Both the position numbers and the translations under genes were made by a program. Positions 1 to 11,700 of a DNA stretch of 64,000 nucleotides are shown in pieces (within the stretch, counting starts at the first letter, position 1; the number at the start of each line of letters is the position of its first letter). This stretch comes from Pycnococcus provasolii. Lineage: Eukaryota > Chlorophyta > Pseudoscourfieldiophyceae > Pseudoscourfieldiales > Pycnococcaceae. The stretch covers positions 186,001 through 250,000 of the forward strand of contig OW568904.1 of assembly GCA_938743325.2 (NCBI GenBank), given 5' to 3'. The notes under the pieces were generated by a model. The model did not search any database and had not been told where the DNA came from. It was given only the letters and a program-made list of their open reading frames with translations.

Positions 1-725
1 GCCTTGGCGTATATTGGAGCTGAGGCTATGCCTCATACCGTCGTCGAGTGCAAAGTTTCCCGCCTTGTGGGTGGTCGAATCACACCACCCACACTCTACT
101 GGCCATGGCACCCGACGTTCCGCCGCCGCCACCGCCTCTGCCAACATTGCACGTAGGCGAGGTTACACCGGAGCACTTCCGCATTTTCAGGGAGGAGTCA
201 AGAGTGAACCAACTTGCATACATCGCGGGCGTGGAGAGGCGCGCGCAGCGTGCGCTCGCTAGCATCAACGCGCTTGAGGTGGGTGACCTCGCCCTGCTCA
301 GGCTCGTCGAGGAGGGTGTCAACCGCAGCTCGATTGCGCGGCAGCACGACGTCGTGATGGTGAAGGAGTCGCACGGCAGGGGACGCTACACCGTCATCTC
401 GAAGCACGGCGTGGTGGACGGCAAGCACACGCTCGGCGACGGGCTCGCGCGTTTCGAAGGCACCGCAGACCAAGATGACCTCGGTTTCGCCACGATCGAC
501 GAGGCCATGGCGTCAGTGGGCGGGACGCGAATCTCGCTAAGCGATCTTGCAGCCGCGTCGAACGTTCGCCACGCTGCCGCCAGTGGTGTTGGGTGCAGGT
601 GCAGGACGGTGAGGGGAAGAAAATGTGTGCCGACACGCTGTCCATGCGCGCTCGCTGGGACGGCTTGCTCAAGGGTGTGCCATCGGAACGGGTGCTGCCT
701 AAACTGGACGCTCGCTCAGACATAG
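1..725 (+). mobile_element. Integrase-element C-terminal fragment with CXC cysteine cluster (fossil)
   Basis: The readable frame at 48-725 resembles the C-terminal part of integrase proteins of the KRBA2-like type. A small basic/beta region (around GRGRYTVISKHGVV) is followed by a tail of about ten closely spaced cysteines (pattern CRC, RCPC, CSRVCH, CCLN), which is the CXC motif such integrases carry after the catalytic core. The upstream part lies outside the window, so this is at best the 3' end of an element. It points toward the integrase-core relic at 863-1702 on the opposite strand, so the two are convergent pieces rather than one gene. Family assignment rests on motif order only. Confidence 0.5.
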
Positions 726-862
726 ATAAGGCAACGTAGGTGGCAGCGTAGGTGGATAGACTTGTTGACGTGTTGACGTGTTGATTACAGCACTACCAAA
801 CATGTGCCTAGTACCCCCTCCCGAACCCCAGCCTGCCATGGCGCCGCACGGAGGTTTGTACC

Positions 863-1702
863 TTACTTACGCCTTCGCTTCGGTCGCGTGGCACCCGCTC
901 CCGCCTCATTCCCACCATCTGCTTTGCGCTTCGTAGTGCCTGCCTCATCGTTCACATCCGCGTTCGCGATTGCATCCGCGTCCGCCGCTTCCGCGATCCT
1001 CAACTCGTCTGGTGCGTCCCACTCCGGTTGTACACCCGCCGTGGTACCGAAGAAGTTTCTATCCAAATCCTCGTCGACGTCGTCGTCGTCGTCGGTGTCG
1101 TCGTCGACGTCTTGGTCTTCCTCAAATTGAATGTGCGCCCCAAGCCTCTCAGCAGCGTCCGTTGTCAACGCCTCCTCCGCAAGGACCGCGTCTTCGGCGA
1201 GCTCCTGTCCTTCCCAGAGGCACATCCTGAACCTCCTTCCAAAGACAAGGTTTGCTGGGCTATGACCACTTGTTGCATTGATCGTTGCGTTCATAGAAAA
1301 CATGACTTTGTCCAACACCTCGTCTTCGGCCCAGTCGTGAGGTTGGAGGTTGCTTTCGATCAAGGTTTTTCGCAAAAGCCCTTTAACTTCGCGATTCGCC
1401 CTCTCCACGAGCCCTTGCGTTTGTGGACGACGAGGTCTTCCCCGTATGAGACGAAGCCCCTTGAAGAGTTTTTGTAGTTGTACCACCAAACTATTCGCTG
1501 TAAATTCCGTGCCATTGTCCGATTGCAAGATGGCAGGCGGTCCGTATTGGCGAAAAAAGTGAACAAGCTCCACGGCAACCAACTTGCTCGCCTTTGCCTC
1601 CAATGGTACCAAGTATGAGAACCTAGAGCCGTGGTCGCGAATGTGTAGGATCCATCTGCAACGTCGGCGTAGTCGCCGATTCCACGAGACGGCGTGCCTC
1701 AT
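863..1702 (-). mobile_element. Retroelement-type integrase core (fossil)
   Basis: The minus-strand frame encodes an rve-type DDE integrase core. Visible motifs are a first Asp region (HIRDHGSRFSYLVPLEAKA), the second-Asp motif LQSDNGTEF, and the Glu-bearing helix GRPRRPQTQGLVERANREVK. The QTQGLVERANR wording is typical of KRBA2-like and Ty3-type integrases. An acidic stretch (a run of Asp around the GTC/GAC repeats near 1,070-1,120) and a basic tail ending RPKRRRK follow. No polymerase or protease was seen next to it, so the element is incomplete here. It is annotated as a relic and not as a host gene. Confidence 0.7.
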
Positions 1703-2761
1703 GTCGACGAGGTCGACTTGATGCCGTACCCATACTCCGTGAGATGGAAAGGACGTTTTGTTGGAGTTTTAGGGGTTTGTAGTACGACACATCACCTGTC
1801 GAAGTTTGGGGGTTAAGGAGAAGGACAAGATAAGGTTCTTGTGTCTAGAAGTGGAGACGTCTAGACACATGGGAACACCCTTCCATATGGAGCAAGAGAT
1901 CTCTAGAGATGAGGTTTAATTGGTTTGGAGACGGTTAGAACGAGATAAGAGAATCTCCATCGACTTCTAGAAAGGTTGCATGGAATAGCACGAAGCATGG
2001 AACGCAAGCTTCGTGCCCTCTCCCCTTTCCCTCTCTTCGAGTAACAGGTTCATTCCTATTCCGTAACAACTCTCATATACCAATAGGTTATTGAGCCTCA
2101 GGCGCCATAGTTGCGCGCTAACCACCTCGCCTTGAATAGGACTTGCACACGGTTGCAAGAAGGCAAAGAAACACATACCCTCGCACAGGTTGCAAGGAAA
2201 AGAAAGAGAGACGCGGACCGTCTCTAAAGAACTTAAGGTACAAGTTCTTTACCGAACTTCGCACAGTTTGCGAAGCGTGGCGGACAGACCCGGCCACCAA
2301 ACAACGAACGGCACCGTACCACAACCCAGGTACCTCACGGCAAGGAAACAAAGAAACTTGCCCGAAGAAAAAAAAAAAGGGAGAGAAAAACTTCCTTCCC
2401 TCCCCTCCTTCGCTTCCCGATAGGCAAAGGAAACTTTACGCGCACGAAGATACGCACAAACACACGTTCCAACACGTACTCAGAAGCACACGTCCGCGCA
2501 CACACGCCACTGACGTTCACTATACGCGAAACAAGCTGAAACTCACGACTTTACCGGTTAGGGTACAGAAATCTGACTTAGGGTTAAGCCGGCCGAACTT
2601 GTTGTCATTAACTAGGTGCTCATCCCAACTTTTTGGTGTGTCGTCCGTCAGCCTTGAACTTCGGATATATTGTCTAGGCACCCTAGACGAGTGCGGAACG
2701 AAATATTGGAGGCGCAACTGAACGACACACGCTCGCTAAGCACGCAAACAAAAAAAACGGT
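1703..2761. other. Non-coding stretch between the integrase and Gag relics; possible leader or LTR
   Basis: No convincing protein is seen. The DNA is less GC-rich than its neighbours and contains purine-rich tracts. A TGTTGGAG start near 1,758 would suit a copia-type LTR beginning, but no matching copy or clear primer-binding site was found, so an LTR is only a possibility. Confidence 0.3.
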
Positions 2762-3673
2762 ATGGCACTCACGCTCGCGACAGAGCGGAACGGCGGAACG
2801 GATACGCGCTTCGCCCCGACGTTCGACGGCGACGTCGAACGTTGGGCGGACTGGCGTTTTGGGTTCACGGCGTATGCGCACAGCCGCAAGCTCGGCGCCG
2901 CGCTCACGGCGGCCGCGCACACTGACGCACCGGACGAGAGCGAAGCACTCTATTATGCCCTTGCTCTGGCGTGCCGAGGAACAGCACGCCTCGTCGTGCA
3001 AGGAGTCGCCGCGGGTAACGGCGTCGCCGCGTGGCGCGCGCTCACGGCCGAGCTCGACGACGAGCTGAAACGCCGCGCCGGAACGCTCGTCGATGAACTT
3101 CTCGCGTGGAACCTTGGCGAAACGGAGACGGCCGTCTCTGGGCTCGCGCGATTCGAGCGCGCCAAGGCCGCCTCCCACGATGCCGGTGCACCAATGGACG
3201 ATGCCATCCTTCGCCGAACACTACTTCGCGGACTGCCGGAGAGCTATGCACCGCTTCGCGCGGCCATACAGGGAGAGCTCAAGGACCCGTCCCTTGCGGA
3301 TCTGAAAGAGCGCGTCAAGCGCTTCGGCGCCAGTAGCGCAGCACGCGACGCACGCGCCACGGCACTCGCAGCTGCGACGGCTACACCCCAACGTTTTACG
3401 TCCCGACGCACGAGCCCCGGACGCGGTGCCGGAGGAAGCCGCTACGGAGGCGGACGCACTGGCGGAGGACGTGGCAGCCGCGAACGCCGACCGTTCGATG
3501 GCACGTGCTGGGAGTGCGGCGCCCAGGGGCATCGCCAACGCGATTGCCCGGCGCGCACTGCAACGCCTCAGAACAACACGACGAACGCCACCACCACAGC
3601 TGCCGCGGCGATCACCGATGCGACACCGGATGAACTGGCTCTCGTTTCGCGTCGTGGATCGCGTGCTGCTTGA
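2762..3673 (+). mobile_element. Copia-type Gag polyprotein region (fossil)
   Basis: This frame of about 303 residues looks like Gag of a Ty1/copia-type LTR retrotransposon. It has a helical N-terminal region (FDGDVERWADWRFGFTAY, then LLRGLPESYAPLRAAI, the usual UBN2/retrotran-gag landmarks), an Arg/Gly-rich linker, and one CCHC zinc knuckle, CWECGAQGHRQRDC, near residues 256-269. No protease, integrase or reverse transcriptase follows in the next kilobase, so the element is partial. Its relation to the integrase relic on the other strand is unclear; nested insertion is likely. Confidence 0.7.
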
Positions 3674-4537
3674 GTTGCGACTTCGGTCGCTGTGACGTCG
3701 TCCGCGGCTACTGCTGCTCGAGGCTGAATCCGAATTTGAATTCGTGGGCTCGCTGTCGGTGGTGGTGCTGCTGCTGTTTTGGTAATTTTGCTGCTGCGTG
3801 AACCACGCTTGACGAGCGTTGGACCTGCGCCTACGGCGGGCTGCTGATGACGTTGTGTGACGAGGCTGTTCACTCGGCATCTCGTTGTCGCTGTCGCTGT
3901 CGTTCATTTTGTTTATCAAGTAAAATAAAATGTTAAAAAAACCTACCGGGTTATGGGTTCTTGTCTTGGATGCCTTTCGATTTTTGGTAGCGATGCTCCT
4001 ATCGTGTGGCGCGACGTATATCTGGTTTCTGTGGTGGCGTCTCAGCCTCTCCACTACCTGTTCACGCGCCTATTTTCAATGGCGTCCAAGGTTGTTAGAC
4101 CACTGGTTCCATGTAGAGATTGTGAATAATGATCGTTTGAATTACAGGAGGGCAATAATAAGGGCGCGGGATGTGAAACCCTCTGGGGGTTCACGGGATG
4201 TGAAACCCATTCTCCTGTGTTTATTCCTTGTGTTTGTTTCGGGGATCGGATCGGGGATCGGATCGCACCTAGGGATCGCGGATCGGATCGCGGACTCACC
4301 CCTCTCTCCACACGTATGCTTCGAGAAATAAACTCTTCAGTGGACCAGGTTTCATCCCTCCCACCCAAAAAGAAGGAAAAAGAAAAAATAGCGGAGAGGT
4401 TTGGGGATCCGCCTTTGAACCTAATCTTATCCATTTTTCCAGGTTTTTTGCTCAAGTTTTTTGAGCATTTTCCCCCTGGAGAACTTTCCTTTCCGCCGCC
4501 GATATCGATTTCAGAATCATTCCCGAATAGTCTCGCG
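3674..4537. other. Intergenic region before HCF106
   Basis: No supported gene. Short GATCGGATC-type direct repeats lie at about 4,240-4,290, and a poorly conserved tail of the Gag relic may extend to about 3,900. In-frame Met codons upstream of 4,538 (for example 4,316) give no sensible protein. Confidence 0.35.
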
Positions 4538-5431
4538 ATGCCCGTCATGGTCGTCATTGGCAAAGGCGTGACAGCAGTCATCGGGCGAGAACGGCGTAGC
4601 CGGGCGAGTCTTGTAACACTCGGGCGAGAACGGCGTAGCCGGACGAGTCTTGTAGTCGCAGCAAAAGGCAATCTCGGAGGAGTTGGAGGAGGTAACTTGC
4701 AGCAGCAGCTACGAGTGTCTTGCGGGTTTTTTTCTACGGCTCAGAGGAGAGCTGTCAGAGTTGGTGATGATAATAGTGTCAATGTGAATCTGTCTGCGGC
4801 TGCGAGACGACATTGCAGGCCGTCAAATCACAAGTCAAGTCGTCACCGTCGACTTGGTGACTCGATGATTACACGGAGTTTCTTTGGTGTGGGTGCGCCT
4901 GAGGCGCTCGTCGTCGGTGTCGTCGCTTTGCTGGTCTTTGGACCCAAGGGACTCGCGGAGGCGGCGAGGAGCCTAGGAGAGGCACTGCGGGCGTTCCAAC
5001 CGACAATCAAGGAACTGCAGGAAGTGTCGCAGGAATTCAAAAGCACGCTCGAGCAAGAAATTGGTGTGGAAGAACTCAAACGCGACATCGACTCGGTGAG
5101 GTACGGAACGCCGCCACCGCCGCCGACGACGACGCCGACGCCGACGACGACGGAGACGGCAGAAACAACAACCGCGGCGGAGGATACGAGCACCGCACAG
5201 GCTGCTGCGACGTCGTCGTCCTCGGAAGAAAGCGACGAAGATATCGACGCGATGCGCAAGATGTCCGCGGACATGGCGTGGGGACGCGTGCCTGATACGC
5301 TCGACCAACCGGAGGGGGAGGGGGGCGACGCCACGCCGCCAGACGCCTCGACGTCGCCATCCAACACTCCGCCGGAAACGGCTGAGGAGGACGCGACGAC
5401 GACGACGACGACAAGTAAAAAGGAGGACTGA
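4538..5431 (+). CDS. HCF106: Thylakoid Tat translocase subunit HCF106 (TatB type)
   Basis: This encodes the TatB-like component of the chloroplast twin-arginine (delta-pH) translocase, which binds folded precursors in the thylakoid membrane. The signature is FFGVGAPEALVVGVVALL (about residues 115-132), directly followed by the hinge FGPKGL, then an amphipathic helix and LEQEIGVEEL. GVGAPEALVVGVVALLVFGPKGL is the plant HCF106 wording rather than the Tha4/TatA one, and the Glu after the Pro, needed for substrate binding in this family, is kept. The first 110 residues are basic and Ser/Arg-rich, fitting a plastid (possibly bipartite) transit peptide. The C-terminal tail is a Thr/Pro/Glu-rich low-complexity region. 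I chose ATG 4,538; ATG 4,316 is also in frame. A 39-bp unit is tandemly duplicated in the transit region (about 4,580-4,655). A TGTAA polyadenylation motif lies at 5,605. Confidence 0.88.
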   Translation: MPVMVVIGKGVTAVIGRERRSRASLVTLGRERRSRTSLVVAAKGNLGGVGGGNLQQQLRVSCGFFSTAQRRAVRVGDDNSVNVNLSAAARRHCRPSNHKSSRHRRLGDSMITRSFFGVGAPEALVVGVVALLVFGPKGLAEAARSLGEALRAFQPTIKELQEVSQEFKSTLEQEIGVEELKRDIDSVRYGTPPPPPTTTPTPTTTETAETTTAAEDTSTAQAAATSSSSEESDEDIDAMRKMSADMAWGRVPDTLDQPEGEGGDATPPDASTSPSNTPPETAEEDATTTTTTSKKED

Positions 5432-5726
5432 CTGAAAGCAGAGCGCGCGGGGGCGGGTGCTAAGAAGTAACTGTTTTTTTCACTATTGGTCAACCCAAAA
5501 CGCCATTATTATTTTTATAACGGAAAAAACAAAAGGTGAATGTTGCAAAATGGTGCGCATGTCAAATGATGCGTCATTTTCGACTTGCGGTGGGTGGAAG
5601 GGGTTGTAAAATGCGCGATTTGGGTTGGTATTATACTGTAAGGGTTGGCGTCTTTTTTCTAAGGTACTAGGTACTATTACAAATACAATTGGACAACCGC
5701 CTTCCTGTGGTTGTCGCTGAGCACCA
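5432..5726. other. Convergent 3' intergenic region
   Basis: This is AT-rich DNA between two converging genes. TGTAA for HCF106 lies at 5,605-5,609, and the same motif on the minus strand (TTACA at 5,677-5,681) sits about 46 nt behind the stop of the giant gene. Nothing else was seen. Confidence 0.5.
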
Positions 5727-8700
5727 TCAGCTCCTTCTGTGCTCTCTCGCTCTCATGATGGCGTCGTGCAGATCCTCGTAGTAACGTGCAACGCGCTCGG
5801 GTGGAGCGCTGTGCAGACGACGATCGGCCGTTGATCCTGCATTGAAAGCGGACGTGGGACTCGGCGTCTCCATACCACCCAATGCCGAAATGCTGCGAAA
5901 ACTGTGAAAGCGACTGCGCTGTGCCCGAAGAACTGACATGCGCCACGCGTCAAATGTTTTTCTGCGGCGTTCACGTTGCACGCGCGTGTCAATATGCCGC
6001 ATGCGACTCTGCACAACACGAACAACTCGTTGTTCTTCGATGTCAAGCATCCTCCGCAGCTCTGTATTCGCAGCAGACACGTTGCGCATGTATTTCGCCA
6101 GAGAGACTTGCCGTACCCATGCATTCAACGACAATCTCGCGCCTTGGCGCGTGTGCCGCATCCTTAAGATGTTCATCACAACCCTGTTTCTCTTAAGGCG
6201 AACTGATACTGCTACCCATCCATGAAACGATCGGCGCAATATATTGTCAAAATACTGTGTGCCAAAGTGGACCACTCTTCTCCAATAAAGTTTGATGTCA
6301 CTCACCGCAATTCTCCAAGTATCGAAAAGCGCGATCAAATTTCTGATTTTATAACGATGTTTGAGTCGAGATATAGAACGAATTCGGTATGCCAAACTCA
6401 ATGTCAACGCTCGCCAACGGCCAAAATACGAATTCAGAACTCGAAGCGCCATGCGACGCTTAAGCGATGAACGCACACGGGAACGAACTCGCTCAAGATA
6501 ACCTTGAACCACAACCTTGCCAACAGCACCGTCAGTTTGCGTCGAACAGTCCGACGACTTTGCAATGTCAAATCTGTAAATGACCGCCTTCCATCGCAAG
6601 AATAGCCGACAGAGCGAGCGCAACCGGTATCGAGCAATACATGCTGCAGCTGTTTTCCGATAGCGCTTGTGTTTTCGACACATTAACAACCAAGTGCGGA
6701 ACGCAAGCGCCTGGTACCTGTGCGTGAAGAATGCAAGCGAACGACGACCGCGAGAACGATCGCGACGCAGCATCTGCGCCGTCTCGTGCCAGCCCGTCAA
6801 CGCGCGATGCTCCGTCATATTGCGCAGCTTCGACATATACCGTCGCAGCACGGAACGCTGCGTTCGCATCAACGACGCGTGTTCCGACCAGCCGGCATAC
6901 GCCTGACGTTCGCGCACCATGCGGATCGTGCGCAAAGCCTTCAGCGCCAACGCGCGCTCCGACTGACGAACGTCCAGCAGAGATACCCACGAAGAATACG
7001 CACTCCACAACAAACGCATGCCCATGCGACGCATCGTCGTGCGGAACACGCCGCGGAGACGCTCCGTCTCGGCGATCGAAGACGACCACCCGTAGAACGC
7101 TGCGCTCACGCGAAGATGACGCACACGAAGCAGAACGCGACGCATCACTGCGCGGTTCCTCAACGCGCTCTTCCATGCCATGAACGCGAGCGCCTGTGGA
7201 CGCATGCGCATGTGACGCAACGTACGCTCCGCGCGCGCGAGACGACCGCGATGCTTCAATCCGAAGGACCAGGCGCGGAACGCAAGCGCCTGGTACCTGT
7301 GCGCGAAGAATGCAAGCGAACGACGACCGCGAGAACGATCGCGACGCGTTTGATGTACTTTTGTGTTCCAACTCGTAAATGCGCGTTCTTCCGTTGCCAT
7401 TCGGAGCTTTGACATGAATCGTCTCAGCATGCCTCGCTGAGCACGCATCAACGACGCGTGTTCCGACCAGCCAACATACGCCTGGCGCTCGCGCACCATG
7501 CGCATTGTACGCAAAGCTTTGAGTGAAAACGTTTGTTCAAAACGGCGCACTTCCAGCAGAGACATCCACGATGCCAAAGCGAGCGCCTGGTACCTGTGCG
7601 TGAAGAACGCAAGAGATCGACGACTGCGAGCACGATCGCGACGCGTTTGATGTACTTTTGTGTTCCAACTCGTAAATGCGCGTTCTTCCGTTGCCATTCG
7701 GAGCTTTGACATGAATCGTCTCAGCATGCCTCGCTGAGCACGCATCAACGACGCGTGTTCCGACCAGCCAACATACGCCTGACGCTCGTGCACCATGCGC
7801 ATTGTACGCAAAGCTTTAAGTGAAACCGTTCGTTCAGAACGGCGCATTTCCAGCAGAGACGTCCACGATGCCAATGCAAGCGCCTGGTACCTGTGCGTGA
7901 AGAACGCCAGAGAACGACGACTGCGAGCACGATCGCGACGCGTTTGATGTACTTTTGTGTTCCAACTCGTAAATGCGCGTTCTTCCGTTGCCATTCGGAG
8001 CTTTGACATGAATCGTCTCAGCATGCCTCGCTGAGCACGCATCAACGACGCGTGTTCCGACCAGCCAACATACGCCTGACGCTCGCGCACCATGCGCATT
8101 GTACGCAAAGCTTTGAGTGAAGCCGTTCGTTCAGAACGGCGCATTTCCAGCAGAGACGTCCACGATGCCAATGCAAGCGCCTGGTACCTGTGCGTGAAGA
8201 ACGCCAGAGATCGACGACTGCGAGCACGATCGCGACGCGTTTGATGTACTTTTGTGTTCCAACTCGTAAATGCGCGTTCTTCCGTTGCCATTCGGAGCTT
8301 TGACATGAATCGTCTCAGCATGCCTCGCTGAGCACGCATCAACGACGCGTGTTCCGACCAGCCAACATACGCCTGACGCTCGCGCACCATGCGCATTGTA
8401 CGCAAAGCTTTAAGTGAAACCGTTCGTTCAGAACGGCGCATTTCCAGCAGAGACGTCCACGATGCCAATGCAAGCGCCTGGTACCTGTGCGTGAAGAACG
8501 CCAGAGAACGACGACTGCGAGCACGATCGCGACGCGTTTGATGTACTTTTGTGTTCCAACTCGTAAATGCGCGTTCTTCCGTTGCCATTCGGAGCTTTGA
8601 CATGAATCGTCTCAGCATGCCTCGCTGAGCACGCATCAACGACGCGTGTTCCGACCAGCCAACATACGCCTGACGCTCGCGCACCATGCGCATTGTACGC

Positions 8701-11700
8701 AAAGCTTTAAGTGAAACCGTTCGTTCAGAACGGCGTATTTCCAGCAGAGACGTCCACGACGCCAATGCAAGCGCCTGGTACCTGTGCGTGAAGAACGCCA
8801 GAGAACGACGACTGCGAGCACGATCGCGACGCGTTTGATGTACTTTTGTGTTCCAACTCGTAAATGCGCGTTCTTCCGTTGCCATTCGAAGCTTTGACAT
8901 GAATCGTCTCAGCATGCCTCGCTGAGCACGCATCAACGACGCGTGTTCCGACCAGCCAACATACGCCTGACGCTCGCGCACCATGCGCATTGTACGCAAA
9001 GCTTTGAGTGAAACCGTTCGTTCAGAACGGCGTATTTCCAGCAGAGACGTCCACGATGCCAATGCAAGCGCCTGGTACCTGTGCGTGAAGAACGCCAGAG
9101 AACGACGACTGCGAGCACGATCGCGACGCGTTTGATGTACTTTTGTGTTCCAACTCGTAAATGCGCGTTCTTCCGTTGCCATTCGGAGCTTTGACATGAA
9201 TCGTCTCAGCATGCCTCGCTGAGCACGCATCAACGACGCGTGTTCCGACCAGCCGGCATACGCCTGACGTTCGCGCACCATGCGGATCGTGCGCAAAGCC
9301 TTCAGCGCCAACGCGCGCTCCGACTGACGAACGTCCAGCAGAGATACCCACGAAGAATACGCACTCCACAACAAACGCATGCCCATGCGACGCATCGTCG
9401 TGCGGAACACGCCGCGGAGACGCTCCGTCTCGGCGATCGAAGACGACCACCCGTAGAACGCTGCGCTCACGCGAAGATGACGCACACGAAGCAGAACGCG
9501 ACGCATCACTGCGCGGTTCCTCAACGCGCTCTTCCATGCCATGAACGCGAGCGCCTGTGGACGCATGCGCATGTGACGCAACGTACGCTCCGCGCGCGCG
9601 AGACGACCGCGATGCTTCAATCCGAACGACCAGGTGCGAAACGCAAGCGCCTGGTACCTGTGCGCGAAGAATGCAAGCGAACGACGACCGCGAGAACGAT
9701 CGCGACGCAGCATCTGCGCCGTTTCGTGCCAGCCCGTCAACGCGCGATGCTCCGTCATATTGCGCAGCTTCGACATATACCGTCGCAGCACGGAACGCTG
9801 CGTTCGCATCAACGACGCGTGTTCCGACCAGCCGGCATACGCCTGACGTTCGCGCACCATGCGGATCGTGCGCAAAGCCTTCAGCGCCAACGCGCGCTCC
9901 GACTGACGAACGTCCAGCAGAGATACCCACGAAGAATACGCACTCCACAACAAACGCATGCCCATGCGACGCATCGTCGTGCGGAACACGCCGCGGAGAC
10001 GCTCCGTCTCGGCGATCGAAGACGACCACCCGTAGAACGCTGCGCTCACGCGAAGATGACGCACACGAAGCAGAACGCGACGCATCACTGCGCGGTTCCT
10101 CAACGCGCTCTTCCATGCCATGAACGCGAGCGCCTGTGGACGCATGCGCATGTGACGCAACGTACGCTCCGCGCGCGCGAGACGACCGCGATGCTTCAAT
10201 CCGAACGACCAGGTGCGAAACGCAAGCGCCTGGTACCTGTGCGTGAAGAATGCAAGCGAACGACGACCGCGAGAACGATCGCGACGCAGCATCTGCGCCG
10301 TCTCGTGCCAGCCCGTCAACGCGCGATGCTCCGTCATATTGCGCAGCTTCGACATATACCGTCGCAGCACGGAACGCTGCGTTCGCATCAACGACGCGTG
10401 TTCCGACCAGCCGGCATACGCCTGACGTTCGCGCACCATGCGGATCGTGCGCAAAGCCTTCAGCGCCAACGCGCGCTCCGACTGACGAACGTCCAGCAGA
10501 GATACCCACGAAGAATACGCACTCCACAACAAACGCATGCCCATGCGACGCATCGTCGTGCGGAACACGCCGCGGAGACGCTCCGTCTCGGCGATCGAAG
10601 ACGACCACCCGTAGAACGCTGCGCTCACGCGAAGATGACGCACACGAAGCAGAACGCGACGCATCACTGCGCGGTTCCTCAACGCGCTCTTCCATGCCAT
10701 GAACGCGAGCGCCTGTGGACGCATGCGCATGTGACGCAACGTACGCTCCGCGCGCGCGAGACGACCGCGATGCTTCAATCCGAACGACCAGGTGCGAAAC
10801 GCAAGCGCCTGGTACCTGTGCGTGAAGAATGCAAGCGAACGACGACCGCGAGAACGATCGCGACGCAGCATCTGCGCCGTCTCGTGCCAGCCCGTCAACG
10901 CGCGATGCTCCGTCATATTGCGCAGCTTCGACATATACCGTCGCAGCACGGAACGCTGCGTTCGCATCAACGACGCGTGTTCCGACCAGCCGGCATACGC
11001 CTGACGTTCGCGCACCATGCGGATCGTGCGCAAAGCCTTCAGCGCCAACGCGCGCTCCGACTGACGAACGTCCAGCAGAGATACCCACGAAGAATACGCA
11101 CTCCACAACAAACGCATGCCCATGCGACGCATCGTCGTGCGGAACACGCCGCGGAGACGCTCCGTCTCGGCGATCGAAGACGACCACCCGTAGAACGCTG
11201 CGCTCACGCGAAGATGACGCACACGAAGCAGAACGCGACGCATCACTGCGCGGTTCCTCAACGCGCTCTTCCATGCCATGAACGCGAGCGCCTGTGGACG
11301 CATGCGCATGTGACGCAACGTACGCTCCGCGCGCGCGAGACGACCGCGATGCTTCAATCCGAACGACCAGGTGCGAAACGCAAGCGCCTGGTACCTGTGC
11401 GTGAAGAATGCAAGCGAACGACGACCGCGAGAACGATCGCGACGCAGCATCTGCGCCGTCTCGTGCCAGCCCGTCAACGCGCGATGCTCCGTCATATTGC
11501 GCAGCTTCGACATATACCGTCGCAGCACGGAACGCTGCGTTCGCATCAACGACGCGTGTTCCGACCAGCCGGCATACGCCTGACGTTCGCGCACCATGCG
11601 GATCGTGCGCAAAGCCTTCAGCGCCAACGCGCGCTCCGACTGACGAACGTCCAGCAGAGATACCCACGAAGAATACGCACTCCACAACAAACGCATGCCC

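Noticed and set aside
3221-4054. A 277-codon minus-strand frame opposite the Gag relic
   Set aside because: Ser/Arg/Ala low-complexity antisense of the Gag frame.
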